Part shown: one piece after another, positions 50,581 through 59,159 of the stretch
Layout: each line of letters starts with the position of its first letter
Numbering within the stretch: the first letter of the stretch is position 1
From: Methylosinus sp. C49
Lineage (GTDB): Bacteria; Pseudomonadota; Alphaproteobacteria; Rhizobiales; Beijerinckiaceae
Length of the DNA stretch: 64,000 nt
NCBI RefSeq assembly: GCF_009936375.1
Contig: NZ_AP022332.1
Span: 372,001 to 436,000 of the forward strand
Reading direction: 5' to 3'
Translations under genes and position numbers: made by a program
The notes under the pieces: model-generated
The model's input: the letters and a program-made list of their open reading frames with translations, nothing else
Databases searched by the model: none
What the model was told of the DNA's origin: nothing

Positions 50581-50980
50581 AAAGGCGTCTCCCGCGGGCT
50601 GCTCTAGCTCATATTCGAGATCGTCGCACGTCTTCACCGCTGATCGCTTCAAGAAAATCGCAGCGAAAGCCCCAGGCTGTTGCAATCGAGCGAACTCTTG
50701 GCGGAGGCCTTCCGGCGAAGGACTGCTCCTGGCGGGACCTCCCCCTTCGGGACGGAGACGAGAAACTCCGACCCGAAGGAGACCCTCCCTCTCGTAGGTC
50801 CAACGTCTGCTTGCGCCGATAGCCGACATTTCGGTGTTTGGGCGACAGACAAACGACCAGACGACTCCGCACGTGGAATTACCATCCCGTGTACGACGGT
50901 CCCGATCACGATCGAGGCGGAACCATTCGCAGTCGCGTTCTCGGTCTCCCGCCCGGTAGATAAAATCAGGCGCCACAATT
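50581..50980. other. Gap with a long hairpin after the histidine kinase gene
   Basis: The 400 bases between the kinase stop and the DUF4375 start (both minus strand) hold a hairpin with 14-base arms, CCTTCGGGACGGAG (50744-50757) and CTCCGACCCGAAGG (50766-50779), one mismatch, loop of eight. It may end the regulator-kinase transcript, though no T run follows. No gene is seen. Confidence 0.5.
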
Positions 50981-52381
50981 TCATGGGTTTCGATGCGTCT
51001 CGGCGCCAGTAGACGTCGTGGACTGTGGAAACGACAGCTTGAACGTCGCTCCGCCGCCCGGCGTGTCCTCGACCCAGATCGCGCCGCCATGCTTTTCGAT
51101 CAGCTCTTTCGAAATCGCCAGTCCCAATCCCGTCCCCGGCGTCGCTTCGTTCTTGCGCCAAAAGGGCTCGAAAACGAGATCCTTCACCTCGGCGCCGACA
51201 CCCTCGCCATGGTCGACGATCTCGACGATCGCATCCTCGCTCAAGCGGACGACGATCGTCCCGCCGCGAGGCTCGGCGCGCAAGGCATTGTCGATGAGAT
51301 TGACCACGATGCACTCGATCGCGCGTCGATTGCCCCGCACCACTATAGACTCGGCCGCACAATCGAATTCGATGTCGCGCCCACTTTCGACAGCGAGCGG
51401 GAGATGGTCGCATGTGACCGCATAGACCGTCTCCACCAGATCCACCTCTTGGTCGAGCGATGTCTGGCGTTCGCTCAGCCTCGTGGCCACCAGCATCTGC
51501 TCGACCATCGTCTGAAGCTTGCTGGCGTCCCTCTTCAAATCTGTCGTGAATGTCGGCTCATGCGACGTTTCCAGTCGCGCCCGCATGATCGCGAGCGGCG
51601 TGCGAAGCTCGTGAGCGATATTCGCCGTAAACCGGCGCATCTTCGCCGCGCCCGCGTCGAGACGCGCAAGCGCAGCATTGAAGGCGACGACGAGCGGCAT
51701 GATCTCGGTCGGCACGTCCTCGATTCGAAAGCGCTGGTCCAAGGAGTTCAGATCGATGTGCTCGGCCTGACGTGCGACATTATTCAGCGGCTTCAGTCCG
51801 GTGCGCACCGCGAACCAAGCGATCCACGCGCTCGTCAAAATCGTCGCGAGGAGAAATGCCGCCAAATAGGACAAATCGAACGCCAGCGAATAATAGAGGT
51901 CCACCCAGCGGAACTTCTGGCCGTAGATTGCGATCTGCATGAGACCGGCCTCAGTGGCGCCGAGACTGAGATGTCCAGAGTATTGATCCTTGCGATCGCC
52001 TGTTCTCGCGAAATGCATATGCGCGGGCCTCGCACGCGCCAGTCCTTTCAGCACTTCGGTAAGAGGCGGGGATGAACCAGCGACCGGTTCTCCATTCGCA
52101 GGATCGAACACTGCGATCATCAAGCCGGGAACGTCGTCGGTTTCCGCGCGGAGCGCTGGAGTGGGCGTTATGCGCAGAACGCCGTCAACTCCTTTCACAA
52201 CGGAGTCCGCCACGAGGCGGCTCGTGCGAACGACAGCGAGCTCATCGAGCGCGCCGTCCTGGAATCTCTCGCCGGCGCGCAAGGTCGCTTGTGTGAAGAT
52301 CCACGCGAGCAGGAAGGCCGGCAGTTGCGCGGCAACGAGCAGACACACCACCCGGACAACGAGCGATGACGCTTTCGTCAT
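50981..52381 (-). CDS. Sensor histidine kinase (module copy 1)
   Basis: The 466-residue kinase (ATG 52381) has two membrane helices (about 9-30 and 168-192) around a periplasmic sensor domain of about 135 residues, then a HAMP region (192-245). The H box is TANIAHELRTPLAIM (His257). The N box (VVNLIDNALRAE), G1 (VDHGEGVG) and G2 (GTGLGLAISKEL) follow. It should phosphorylate the response regulator whose stop overlaps its start by four bases (ATGA). The sensor domain shows no recognisable ligand motif. The kinase at 62671 is its paralogue. Confidence 0.93.
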   Translation of the reverse strand: MTKASSLVVRVVCLLVAAQLPAFLLAWIFTQATLRAGERFQDGALDELAVVRTSRLVADSVVKGVDGVLRITPTPALRAETDDVPGLMIAVFDPANGEPVAGSSPPLTEVLKGLARARPAHMHFARTGDRKDQYSGHLSLGATEAGLMQIAIYGQKFRWVDLYYSLAFDLSYLAAFLLATILTSAWIAWFAVRTGLKPLNNVARQAEHIDLNSLDQRFRIEDVPTEIMPLVVAFNAALARLDAGAAKMRRFTANIAHELRTPLAIMRARLETSHEPTFTTDLKRDASKLQTMVEQMLVATRLSERQTSLDQEVDLVETVYAVTCDHLPLAVESGRDIEFDCAAESIVVRGNRRAIECIVVNLIDNALRAEPRGGTIVVRLSEDAIVEIVDHGEGVGAEVKDLVFEPFWRKNEATPGTGLGLAISKELIEKHGGAIWVEDTPGGGATFKLSFPQSTTSTGAETHRNP

Positions 52382-53055
52382 ATCTCTGCCGACATGATCA
52401 TATAGCCGAGGCCGCGCGATGAATGGATCTTCACGCCCGCGCGCGCCTCGTCGAGGCGCGAGCGCAATCGACACACCAAGGTCGTCAGCGTGTGGGGCTG
52501 AATATCCTCTTCCAACTCATAGATCGCGGCGATGAGAGCGTCGCGGGGCACGACGCGTCCGGCTCTCCTGACCAGCGTGTCGAGCAGCGCGAGCTCGCGC
52601 CGCAGCAGCGGCACGGGTAGACCGCCTGTTGTCGCGGAACGTGCGTCCATGTCGTAATGCAGCCCGCCGATGACGACCGGCGGCACGCGCTCGCCCCCGG
52701 GCCGCCTCAGACTCGCGCGGATACGCGCCATGAGCTCGTCGAGATTGAACGGCTTCGTCAAATAGTCGTCGGCGCCGGCGTCGAGACCTTCGATCCGATT
52801 GTCGATCGCGTCCAACGCGGTGAGGACCATGATGCGAACGCCCGGACGTCGATCGCGAATGAATGGCACGAAGGACAGTCCATCCCCATCGGGAAGTCTT
52901 CGATCTAGAAGCATGAGGGCGTAAGCCTCGTCGTCGACTGCCTGCTTCGCCTCGTCGATCGATCCGACGCGATCGATCACGAAGCCGTCGGATCGGATCC
53001 GTCTGACGATGTGCCCGGCCAGCTCTGCATTGTCTTCCACCAACAAAATTCGCAT
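52378..53055 (-). CDS. OmpR-family response regulator (module copy 1)
   Basis: The 225-residue regulator has a receiver domain with the acidic pair (VEDN), the phosphorylation site Asp51 (LLDRRLPDGDG), and LTKPFNLDEL with the conserved Lys. The C-terminal winged helix ends with LTTLVCRLRSRLDEARAG and SSRGLGYMI. It is encoded divergently from the DUF2946-like gene and likely controls that operon. The regulator at 61997 shares the same core phrases and is a paralogue. Confidence 0.95.
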   Translation of the reverse strand: MRILLVEDNAELAGHIVRRIRSDGFVIDRVGSIDEAKQAVDDEAYALMLLDRRLPDGDGLSFVPFIRDRRPGVRIMVLTALDAIDNRIEGLDAGADDYLTKPFNLDELMARIRASLRRPGGERVPPVVIGGLHYDMDARSATTGGLPVPLLRRELALLDTLVRRAGRVVPRDALIAAIYELEEDIQPHTLTTLVCRLRSRLDEARAGVKIHSSRGLGYMIMSAEI

Positions 53056-53186
53056 GGGCGCCGCTCCCAGCTTGCGAGGCGTCTATCTGATATCCGAGCG
53101 GGCTATGATTGCAAGGGCGGACGGCGCTCGACACCAACGCCTTCATTTTGTGGCATAAATGTCACAGCCGGCCGATTTTGGGTCGC

Positions 53187-53217
53187 GGTAACGTTGAGGG
53201 GATCGAACGTCGGTAAC
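53187..53217. promoter_or_regulatory. Direct repeats GGTAAC in the divergent region
   Basis: Two GGTAAC units (53187-53192 and 53212-53217) with similar flanks (GCGGTAACGTTG and CGGTAACAGTG) are 25 bases apart, in the 219-base stretch between the response regulator and the DUF2946-like gene. OmpR-type regulators bind tandem direct repeats, so this is a candidate operator. The second module has no equally clear copy. Confidence 0.35.
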
Positions 53218-53274
53218 AGTGCCGAAACGGTCGAGGAAACCGGCTTGTCGGCGCGCTTCGTGAGAAACGGGGAA

Positions 53275-53715
53275 ATGGACGTTCGCATGCGCGAGAAATC
53301 ACGAGAACGAGGCCGACCGGCGCGTCTGCAAATGGCGGCGGTCGGGCTCTTCGCGATATTTTTCGCACTGCATGGCGCATGGGCGAACGTCGGCCTTCAG
53401 AGGTGGTTCCTGGAGTCCTATGGCGGAAGCGAGCTCGCCGCTTCGCCTCGCGCGAGACAATGCGCGATCGATCTGTCGAAGGAGAGGACGCCGAGAGACG
53501 ACGCAGACCATAGAGACGGTCAGTGTCGCTTTTGCTATTTCTGCGAAACTGACGAGCGCCCGGCAGGAGGAGAGACTGCGGCGGCGCATTGCTCATTGGC
53601 GCCTGCCGCGGAGCGGGATGTCCATGAGCCTCGATATCTCATCGATATCGACAGCCGCCCTTCCGATGGATGGGCCAGCGTCCGATCGTCTCGCGGGCCT
53701 CCCTCCCGCGCGTGA
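53275..53715 (+). CDS. DUF2946-like small secreted Cys-rich protein (module copy 1)
   Basis: The frame from ATG 53275 (146 residues; ATG 53287 is possible) has a hydrophobic N-terminal signal (LQMAAVGLFAIFFALHGAWA), a Cys-rich centre (RQCAID and QCRFCYFC) and a basic end with SSRGPPSRA. The layout resembles DUF2946 proteins, which often precede TonB-dependent receptors. It lies 72 bases before the receptor gene. The paralogue in copy 2 (61432-61803) has the same position. A periplasmic role in metal handling is an inference from position and cysteines. Confidence 0.5.
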   Translation: MDVRMREKSRERGRPARLQMAAVGLFAIFFALHGAWANVGLQRWFLESYGGSELAASPRARQCAIDLSKERTPRDDADHRDGQCRFCYFCETDERPAGGETAAAHCSLAPAAERDVHEPRYLIDIDSRPSDGWASVRSSRGPPSRA

Positions 53716-53787
53716 CCGATCGAATCTAGACACGCCGCTTTTTCACCAGACTTGACGGCCGTCGCGCCGCTCGGGGAGAGAATCCAC

Positions 53788-56040
53788 ATGTTCCGCACGC
53801 AGTTTCTGCGTAGCGCGTCCGTCGGCGCGCTCACTCTCGCTATCCTCTCGTCGCCGGCCTTCGGGCAGGAGACCCTGCCCTCGATCGAGATCGGCGCCTC
53901 CGCGGGCGCACCGGATCGCGCCGCTCCGCAAGCGGAGAAGGGCTACTCGCGCTCGACGACCTTCAGCGCCACGAAGACCAGCACGCCGCTGCTCGACACG
54001 CCGCAATCTGTGCAGATCATTCCGCGCGAAGTGCTTCAGGACCGGCAGCTCATCGATCTGAAGGAGGCGGTGCAGAATGTCTCCGGCGTGCAGGCGGAAT
54101 CGACAGGCAGCCCTTACGACGCCTATCTCATCCGCGGCTTCAGCACCGGCTACGGCTCCACCTATCGAGATGGTTTGAAGGCGCTCGGCCTCGCGGGCAC
54201 AGTCGATCTCGCATTCGCGGACCGCATCGAGATCGTCAAGGGACCTGCGGCCATGCTCTATGGGCGCATCGAGCCCGGTGGCTTCGTCAATGTCGTGACC
54301 AAGCGCCCGCAGGAGGAATTCGCGGCGTCGATCGGAACGCAATTCGGCAGCTGGGGACTGTCGCGCACCGTCGCAGACGTGACGGGCCCCATCGACGCCG
54401 AGAAGACCGTGCTCTATCGCCTCATCGCGGCGTATGATCGCGCCGATTCCTGGATCGACTTCGAGCATCGCGACGGCGGCGCCGCAGCCGCCTATTTCAC
54501 ATTTCGGCCGAGTCGCGATTTCGAGTTCAATCTTCAGTTCGAGCACTATCACAAAAAGGCGACGACCTTTGGAAGCTATAGCGGCGGAACCATACCCGTC
54601 GATCTTCGCTCGGTCGGCGGACGCGCTCTGGTGATCCCGGGAATGAACGATCGCCCGCTCGATCTGCCGAGAAATTTCGTGTCCAACGATCCGCAAATGT
54701 GGGACAAGTTTCCGAATCTGACGAGCAGAACACATTACGGCTTCGACTGGACCTATCGCTTCGCCGAAAAATGGCGGATCACCAATCGATTTCAATATAT
54801 CGACGACCACGACTCGATCAACAAGCTCTCGAACAATGCGTATAACGGCGCGACCGGCGTGATCGGACGCGGCTTCTGGCATAATTTCGTCAAGCGCGAC
54901 AACATTTCGACCAATCTCGATCTTGCCGGCGAAGTGCTGACTGGACCTTTGAAACACGAAATCCTCGCTGGCGTCGATTGGTTCCGATATGCGGACGTCT
55001 GGACCGGCGATTGCTGCGGCCATCCGCTCGTGCCGTCGCTCAACGTCTTCACGCCGGCCTATGGCTATTTCGGCGACGTTCTCGGCGCGATCAACGCCTA
55101 TGGAGCCGCCAATAAGCTCGGCCCCAACAGCAATCAAAATCTCGGCTTCTATCTTCAGGATCACATTTCATTCCTGGACGATCGAGTGCATCTCCTGATC
55201 GGCGGACGCTGGGACAAATATCAGATTACCAGAGCCAAGACATTCGGCGCGCTCGGCGCCTCGTGCTATCCGGCGTGCACTGGCGATCCGATCATTCCTT
55301 CGTCCGAGGAGCCGAAGCTCTCGCCTCGGGCGGGACTCTCGTTCAAGATCGACGAAAGCGCGTCCGTCTATGGCAGCTACAGCCGCTCTTTCGGCAATTA
55401 CAGCGGGCTGACGAGCCAAGGAACGATCAGCCCGGCGGAAACCGGCGTGCAATGGGAGGTCGGCGCCAAGAAGCTCTGGCTCGACGGACGCATCACGACG
55501 ACGGTCGCGCTGTTCGATCTTCGCAAGAAGAACGTGCTGCAACCGGACCCGATCATACCGACGCGCAGCGTCGCGGTCGGCGAGGTGACGAGTCGCGGCG
55601 TCGAATTCGACATTGCGGGCCAAGTCACCGACAATCTCAGCCTCATCGCCAGCTACACATTCGACTCGGTGAAGATCACCAACGACAACAACAATGGCAA
55701 TGTCGGCAAGCGCTATTACAGCGCCGCGCCTAATGTAGGCAATCTCTGGGCGAAATGGGACACGGCGCCGGGGCAGGCGGAAGGCTGGGAGCTCGGCGGA
55801 GGCGTCTATGCAATGGACAAACGCTATGGCAACAACGCCAACACATGGTTCATGCCTGCTTATGTGAAATTCGACGCGATGGTCTCCTATCGCACCCTGT
55901 TCGATGGCCACAAGCTGAAGTTCCAATTCAATGTGAAGAACCTCACCGACACCAAATATTTCGAGAGCAGCAACGGCGGCGCCTACGCCTTCTATGGCGC
56001 GCCGCGGACCTTCATGGGCGCGATCAGCCTCGAATATTGA
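53788..56040 (+). CDS. TonB-dependent siderophore-type receptor (module copy 1)
   Basis: The 750-residue protein from ATG 53788 (GGGGAGAG before it) has a signal peptide ending about AFG/QET. An N-terminal segment (LPSIEIGASAG) is followed by a plug (LLDTPQSVQIIPREVLQDRQ, IRGFSTGYGSTYRDGL, IEPGGFVNVVTKRPQ) and a barrel ending FMGAISLEY. The pattern is that of ferric siderophore receptors. Three cysteines in barrel loops (DCCG, SCYPAC) are noteworthy. It is followed by a PepSY protein gene. The transported chelate is not predictable. Confidence 0.92.
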   Translation: MFRTQFLRSASVGALTLAILSSPAFGQETLPSIEIGASAGAPDRAAPQAEKGYSRSTTFSATKTSTPLLDTPQSVQIIPREVLQDRQLIDLKEAVQNVSGVQAESTGSPYDAYLIRGFSTGYGSTYRDGLKALGLAGTVDLAFADRIEIVKGPAAMLYGRIEPGGFVNVVTKRPQEEFAASIGTQFGSWGLSRTVADVTGPIDAEKTVLYRLIAAYDRADSWIDFEHRDGGAAAAYFTFRPSRDFEFNLQFEHYHKKATTFGSYSGGTIPVDLRSVGGRALVIPGMNDRPLDLPRNFVSNDPQMWDKFPNLTSRTHYGFDWTYRFAEKWRITNRFQYIDDHDSINKLSNNAYNGATGVIGRGFWHNFVKRDNISTNLDLAGEVLTGPLKHEILAGVDWFRYADVWTGDCCGHPLVPSLNVFTPAYGYFGDVLGAINAYGAANKLGPNSNQNLGFYLQDHISFLDDRVHLLIGGRWDKYQITRAKTFGALGASCYPACTGDPIIPSSEEPKLSPRAGLSFKIDESASVYGSYSRSFGNYSGLTSQGTISPAETGVQWEVGAKKLWLDGRITTTVALFDLRKKNVLQPDPIIPTRSVAVGEVTSRGVEFDIAGQVTDNLSLIASYTFDSVKITNDNNNGNVGKRYYSAAPNVGNLWAKWDTAPGQAEGWELGGGVYAMDKRYGNNANTWFMPAYVKFDAMVSYRTLFDGHKLKFQFNVKNLTDTKYFESSNGGAYAFYGAPRTFMGAISLEY

Positions 56041-56100
56041 TCATGCGGGAGGCGCGCAGGCCATTGCGCGCCTCTCGGTTTCCGGGCGGAGCATATATCC

Positions 56101-57312
56101 ATGACGCGTCCTTTCTTCGTGTGGCTGCATCGCTGGTGCGGGCTTGCGATGGCGGCGTTCCTCGCCGTCGCCGGCCTCACGGGGAGCCTCCTCGCCTTCT
56201 GGCCCGAGCTCAATCATGTCGTGGCCCCGGATCTCTATCCGGGTCCGAGCGCCGGCGCTGAGCTCGACGCCGGAACGCTGGCGTCCCGCGCGGAAGCCTT
56301 CCACCCCGGCGTGCAAGTCGTCACCGTCAATCTGAGCTATGTTCCAGGAACGGCGGAACTCGGCGTGAGACCAGCGCCCGGCGCGCCGCCGCCGGGCTTC
56401 GACTATCTACTTCTCGATCCCGTGACCGGAGAAGAGCGCGGCCGACTTTCACGCGGCTCTGCGCCGTCTGCGCTGCACGACATCCTTCCTTTCATCTATC
56501 GTCTGCACTTCTCGCTGGCGCTCGGCAAGATTGGGAGCTGGATTCTCGGCGTCACGGCGATCGTTTGGACCTTGGACAGCTTCGTCGGCTTTTATCTCGC
56601 GCTGCCGCGCATCTCGCGAAACGGATTTCTGGATTTCTTGCGTCGGTGGAGGCCGTCCTGGCTCGTAAAGCGGAGCCGCTCCTGGTTTCGCATCAATTTC
56701 GATCTGCATCGCGCCTGCGGCTCGTGGCTGTTCGTGATTCTCCTCGTTTTCTCCTGGTCGAGCGTGTCGATGCTGATGAGCGGCTTCTATACCCGAGCGA
56801 TGCAGATCGCCTTCGACTATCAGCCTCGAGATTGGGTCTGGAACCAGTCGAGACCAACGCCTTCAGACGGCCGAGCCATGATCGGCTGGCGTGACGCGCA
56901 GAGGCTCGCCGAACGTCATATGGCCGAACAAGCGAAGGAGCGAGGGTTTGCTGTCGAGCGGCCTCTGGCCATGTATCTCGCGCGCGAAAACGCGCTCTAT
57001 CAATATCGCGTGCGCTCCTCGCTCGATATCGGCGACCGACAGGGGCTCACCTCGGTCTTGTTCGACGCCTACACGGGAGAGCTGTATAGCATCGTGCTGC
57101 CGACCGGACAGCGGGCGGCCAATAGTTTCACGACCTGGATATATGAATTGCATAAGGCCAATGTCTTCGGGCTTCCCTATCGCATCTTCGTGAGCCTAGT
57201 CGGAGTATGCATCGCATTGCTTTCGATCACCGGCGTATATGTCTGGTGGATGAAGAGCTCGGCGCGATCACATCGTTCGGCGTCGACGTCTGAAAGTCGC
57301 CGGCCCGGATAG
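56101..57312 (+). CDS. PepSY membrane protein, likely chelate reductase (module copy 1)
   Basis: The 403-residue protein has four main membrane helices of the PepSY_TM family. The first reads LHRWCGLAMAAFLAVAGLTG with the paired His/Arg start, later helices include FDLHRACGSWLFVILLVFSW, and the last spans FVSLVGVCIALLSITGVYVWW. Family members in TonB operons (for example FoxB and FpvG) reduce ferric chelates at the inner membrane, using haem-binding histidines. That role is inferred here. It starts 60 bases after the receptor stop and ends copy 1. Confidence 0.85.
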   Translation: MTRPFFVWLHRWCGLAMAAFLAVAGLTGSLLAFWPELNHVVAPDLYPGPSAGAELDAGTLASRAEAFHPGVQVVTVNLSYVPGTAELGVRPAPGAPPPGFDYLLLDPVTGEERGRLSRGSAPSALHDILPFIYRLHFSLALGKIGSWILGVTAIVWTLDSFVGFYLALPRISRNGFLDFLRRWRPSWLVKRSRSWFRINFDLHRACGSWLFVILLVFSWSSVSMLMSGFYTRAMQIAFDYQPRDWVWNQSRPTPSDGRAMIGWRDAQRLAERHMAEQAKERGFAVERPLAMYLARENALYQYRVRSSLDIGDRQGLTSVLFDAYTGELYSIVLPTGQRAANSFTTWIYELHKANVFGLPYRIFVSLVGVCIALLSITGVYVWWMKSSARSHRSASTSESRRPG

Positions 57313-57947
57313 CTGCCCACTGTCTCGAGCGCCGCTTCGATCGTTTCTATCGCGGCGGCCTCGGAACGAGCCGGCCGCTATCATCGACCTGGCCCGAGCG
57401 TGACTGTCGACATCACGGAGATCAATCGAGAAACGAGTTCTCGCGACGCCGATGGGATGCGCGCGCCGCGGACGCCTGCCGAGCGTTGGAAGCGTATCGA
57501 CGATCTCTGCTACTCGTGGCGCAGCCCCGAGTAGAGATCAATGACCTCGGTCAATTGTGGCCGCGCGTCGCCGGGGCTCGGACCGCCGAAGCCGAGTGAC
57601 CGGTGTTCGATGCTCGGGACGCCTTCGGCGTCACGCGCCAGATTGAAATCGACTACGGAGCCGAGCCCCGCCGATCTTTGTCGCACCCATTGTGGAACTC
57701 ATTTTCGGCGGATGACTCCCTGTTGCACGCGAAATCACCGATTATCTCCGCGGTCGTGCGCAGACACCCGTCGCCGACTTGGCACAGCGATCCCCACGAC
57801 CGATAGGGCGCTGGCGTGTCATGATACCTTCCGCGGAAACGGCGGGTGGCAGCGAAAGTCCGCGAAATCCGGGAAAAGCGGCCCCTCGATCGTTCCCAGC
57901 GAATGGCCGCACAGCGCGAGTTCCCCCTTCCCGATGGCGCATATCGC
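57313..57947. other. Central gap between the two mirrored modules
   Basis: The 635 bases between two convergent PepSY genes hold no complete gene. A 62-residue frame on the minus strand (57510-57698) looks coding but has no obvious start. A segment near 57847-57950 resembles one at 49349-49430. The gap is the axis of the mirror arrangement. Confidence 0.45.
57510..57698 (-). pseudogene. Possible C-terminal gene remnant, unknown
   Basis: The frame reads LGSVVDFNLARDAEGVPSIE and then HRSLGFGGPSPGDARPQLTE with a terminal IDLYSGLRHE. Codon bias fits local genes, but there is no start or upstream domain. It resembles the tail of a larger protein I cannot name, so it is probably a leftover from the duplication or an earlier insertion. 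It may also be chance. Confidence 0.3.
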
Positions 57948-59093
57948 TCACCTCGACGCGGCGAGGCGATGTCGTCCTCGTCGCCATCTGACAAAGCCTG
58001 TGACGAATAGAAGGACGGGGACGAAACCCATCACGGTCATGAGGACACGGCCGACGGCGCCGAACGCTTCGCCTGTGTGGAGCGGGAATCGCCATTCGAG
58101 CAGTCTTTCACCGAAGGTGAATCGCCGCGGGTCTTGAACGGCTATAATTGCGCCGCTGTATTGATCGACCGCTACGACGCGCTTCGTCTCGGTCTCGTAG
58201 ATTTCGCCGTCGACGTGCTTGCCCACGCGATATACGCCATCGGGGCGAAGGGGCAATGCGATGCTCATCATCCGGCCGTCGGGAAACAAGCGATCGACCG
58301 TTGCGGCCGCCGTGCTCGGGCCAATCGGCGAACGACCCGCGGCGGGCTCCGATTTCAAATTTCCCGGCAACATATTCGCCGAGACGGACGAGAACGAGCC
58401 GATCAGCTGGCTCGTCTGCGAGCCGAAAATCAGGCATACGCCGGAGAGCACGACCACGAACGCCATAGGGGCGCTATAGGCTCCGGAAAGTCGATGCAGG
58501 TCGAAAAGAGCGCGATCCGGCCCAGCGCCGCGCTTGAACAGAAGAGCTCGTCGCCATGAGCCCGCGAATGGCCGCCAGAGAAAGAGGCCCGAGACGAACG
58601 ACGCCAGCAGCGCAAGCCCCGCGAGGCCGGCGATGGATTCGCCGACATCGCCCGCGAGCAGAGTGTAGTGCAGATGCATGAGCAGCATCACCGAGGGCTC
58701 GGCGAGCGGATCGTTCGGATCGGCGATGACGCGCTGTCCCCTCACCCGTCCCGAATAGGGATCGACGACGATCTGACCGATGGAGGCATGGCCATGCGCG
58801 TTCGGATGCGAATAGATCAGATCGAAATAACCATCGTCGCTCTTCGGCAAGTGAATGAACGCCGGGCTCGAATCTGGCGGAACTCGTTCTTTTGCAGCGG
58901 CGAACAGTTCATCGATAGGACGAAACGCCTGGCGCTCAGAGGCTGGACGAGATGGCCCTATCAAATCACGGTTCAGCCATGTGTCGAGCTCGGCCCGATA
59001 GACCAGGACGACGCCAGTGAGGCCGGCGAGCACAAAATAGGCGCCGGCCACAAAGCCGATCCACCGATGAATTCTCGACAGGACGGTGCGCAT
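57948..59093 (-). CDS. PepSY membrane protein, likely chelate reductase (module copy 2)
   Basis: The 381-residue protein has the same helix plan as the copy 1 partner: IHRWIGFVAGAYFVLAGLTG at the start, LMHLHYTLLAGDVGESIAGL and FDLHRLSGAYSAPMAFVVVL in the middle, and VLMTVMGFVPVLLFVTGFVRW at the end. The sequences have diverged strongly. It lies 66 bases after the TonB receptor on the same strand. A reductase or haem-containing role is inferred from the family. Confidence 0.85.
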   Translation of the reverse strand: MRTVLSRIHRWIGFVAGAYFVLAGLTGVVLVYRAELDTWLNRDLIGPSRPASERQAFRPIDELFAAAKERVPPDSSPAFIHLPKSDDGYFDLIYSHPNAHGHASIGQIVVDPYSGRVRGQRVIADPNDPLAEPSVMLLMHLHYTLLAGDVGESIAGLAGLALLASFVSGLFLWRPFAGSWRRALLFKRGAGPDRALFDLHRLSGAYSAPMAFVVVLSGVCLIFGSQTSQLIGSFSSVSANMLPGNLKSEPAAGRSPIGPSTAAATVDRLFPDGRMMSIALPLRPDGVYRVGKHVDGEIYETETKRVVAVDQYSGAIIAVQDPRRFTFGERLLEWRFPLHTGEAFGAVGRVLMTVMGFVPVLLFVTGFVRWRRGRHRLAASR

Positions 59094-59159
59094 GGTTCGG
59101 GAGTCCTTCGATCAGAAGCGCGGCGCCGCCGATTTCACGGGACGCGCCTCTTCGCTCGT

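Noticed and set aside
53716-53787. Fur or Irr boxes before the TonB receptor genes
   Set aside because: The short gaps before the receptors are GC-rich and show no palindrome like the known iron boxes. Control by the adjacent two-component genes is more likely.
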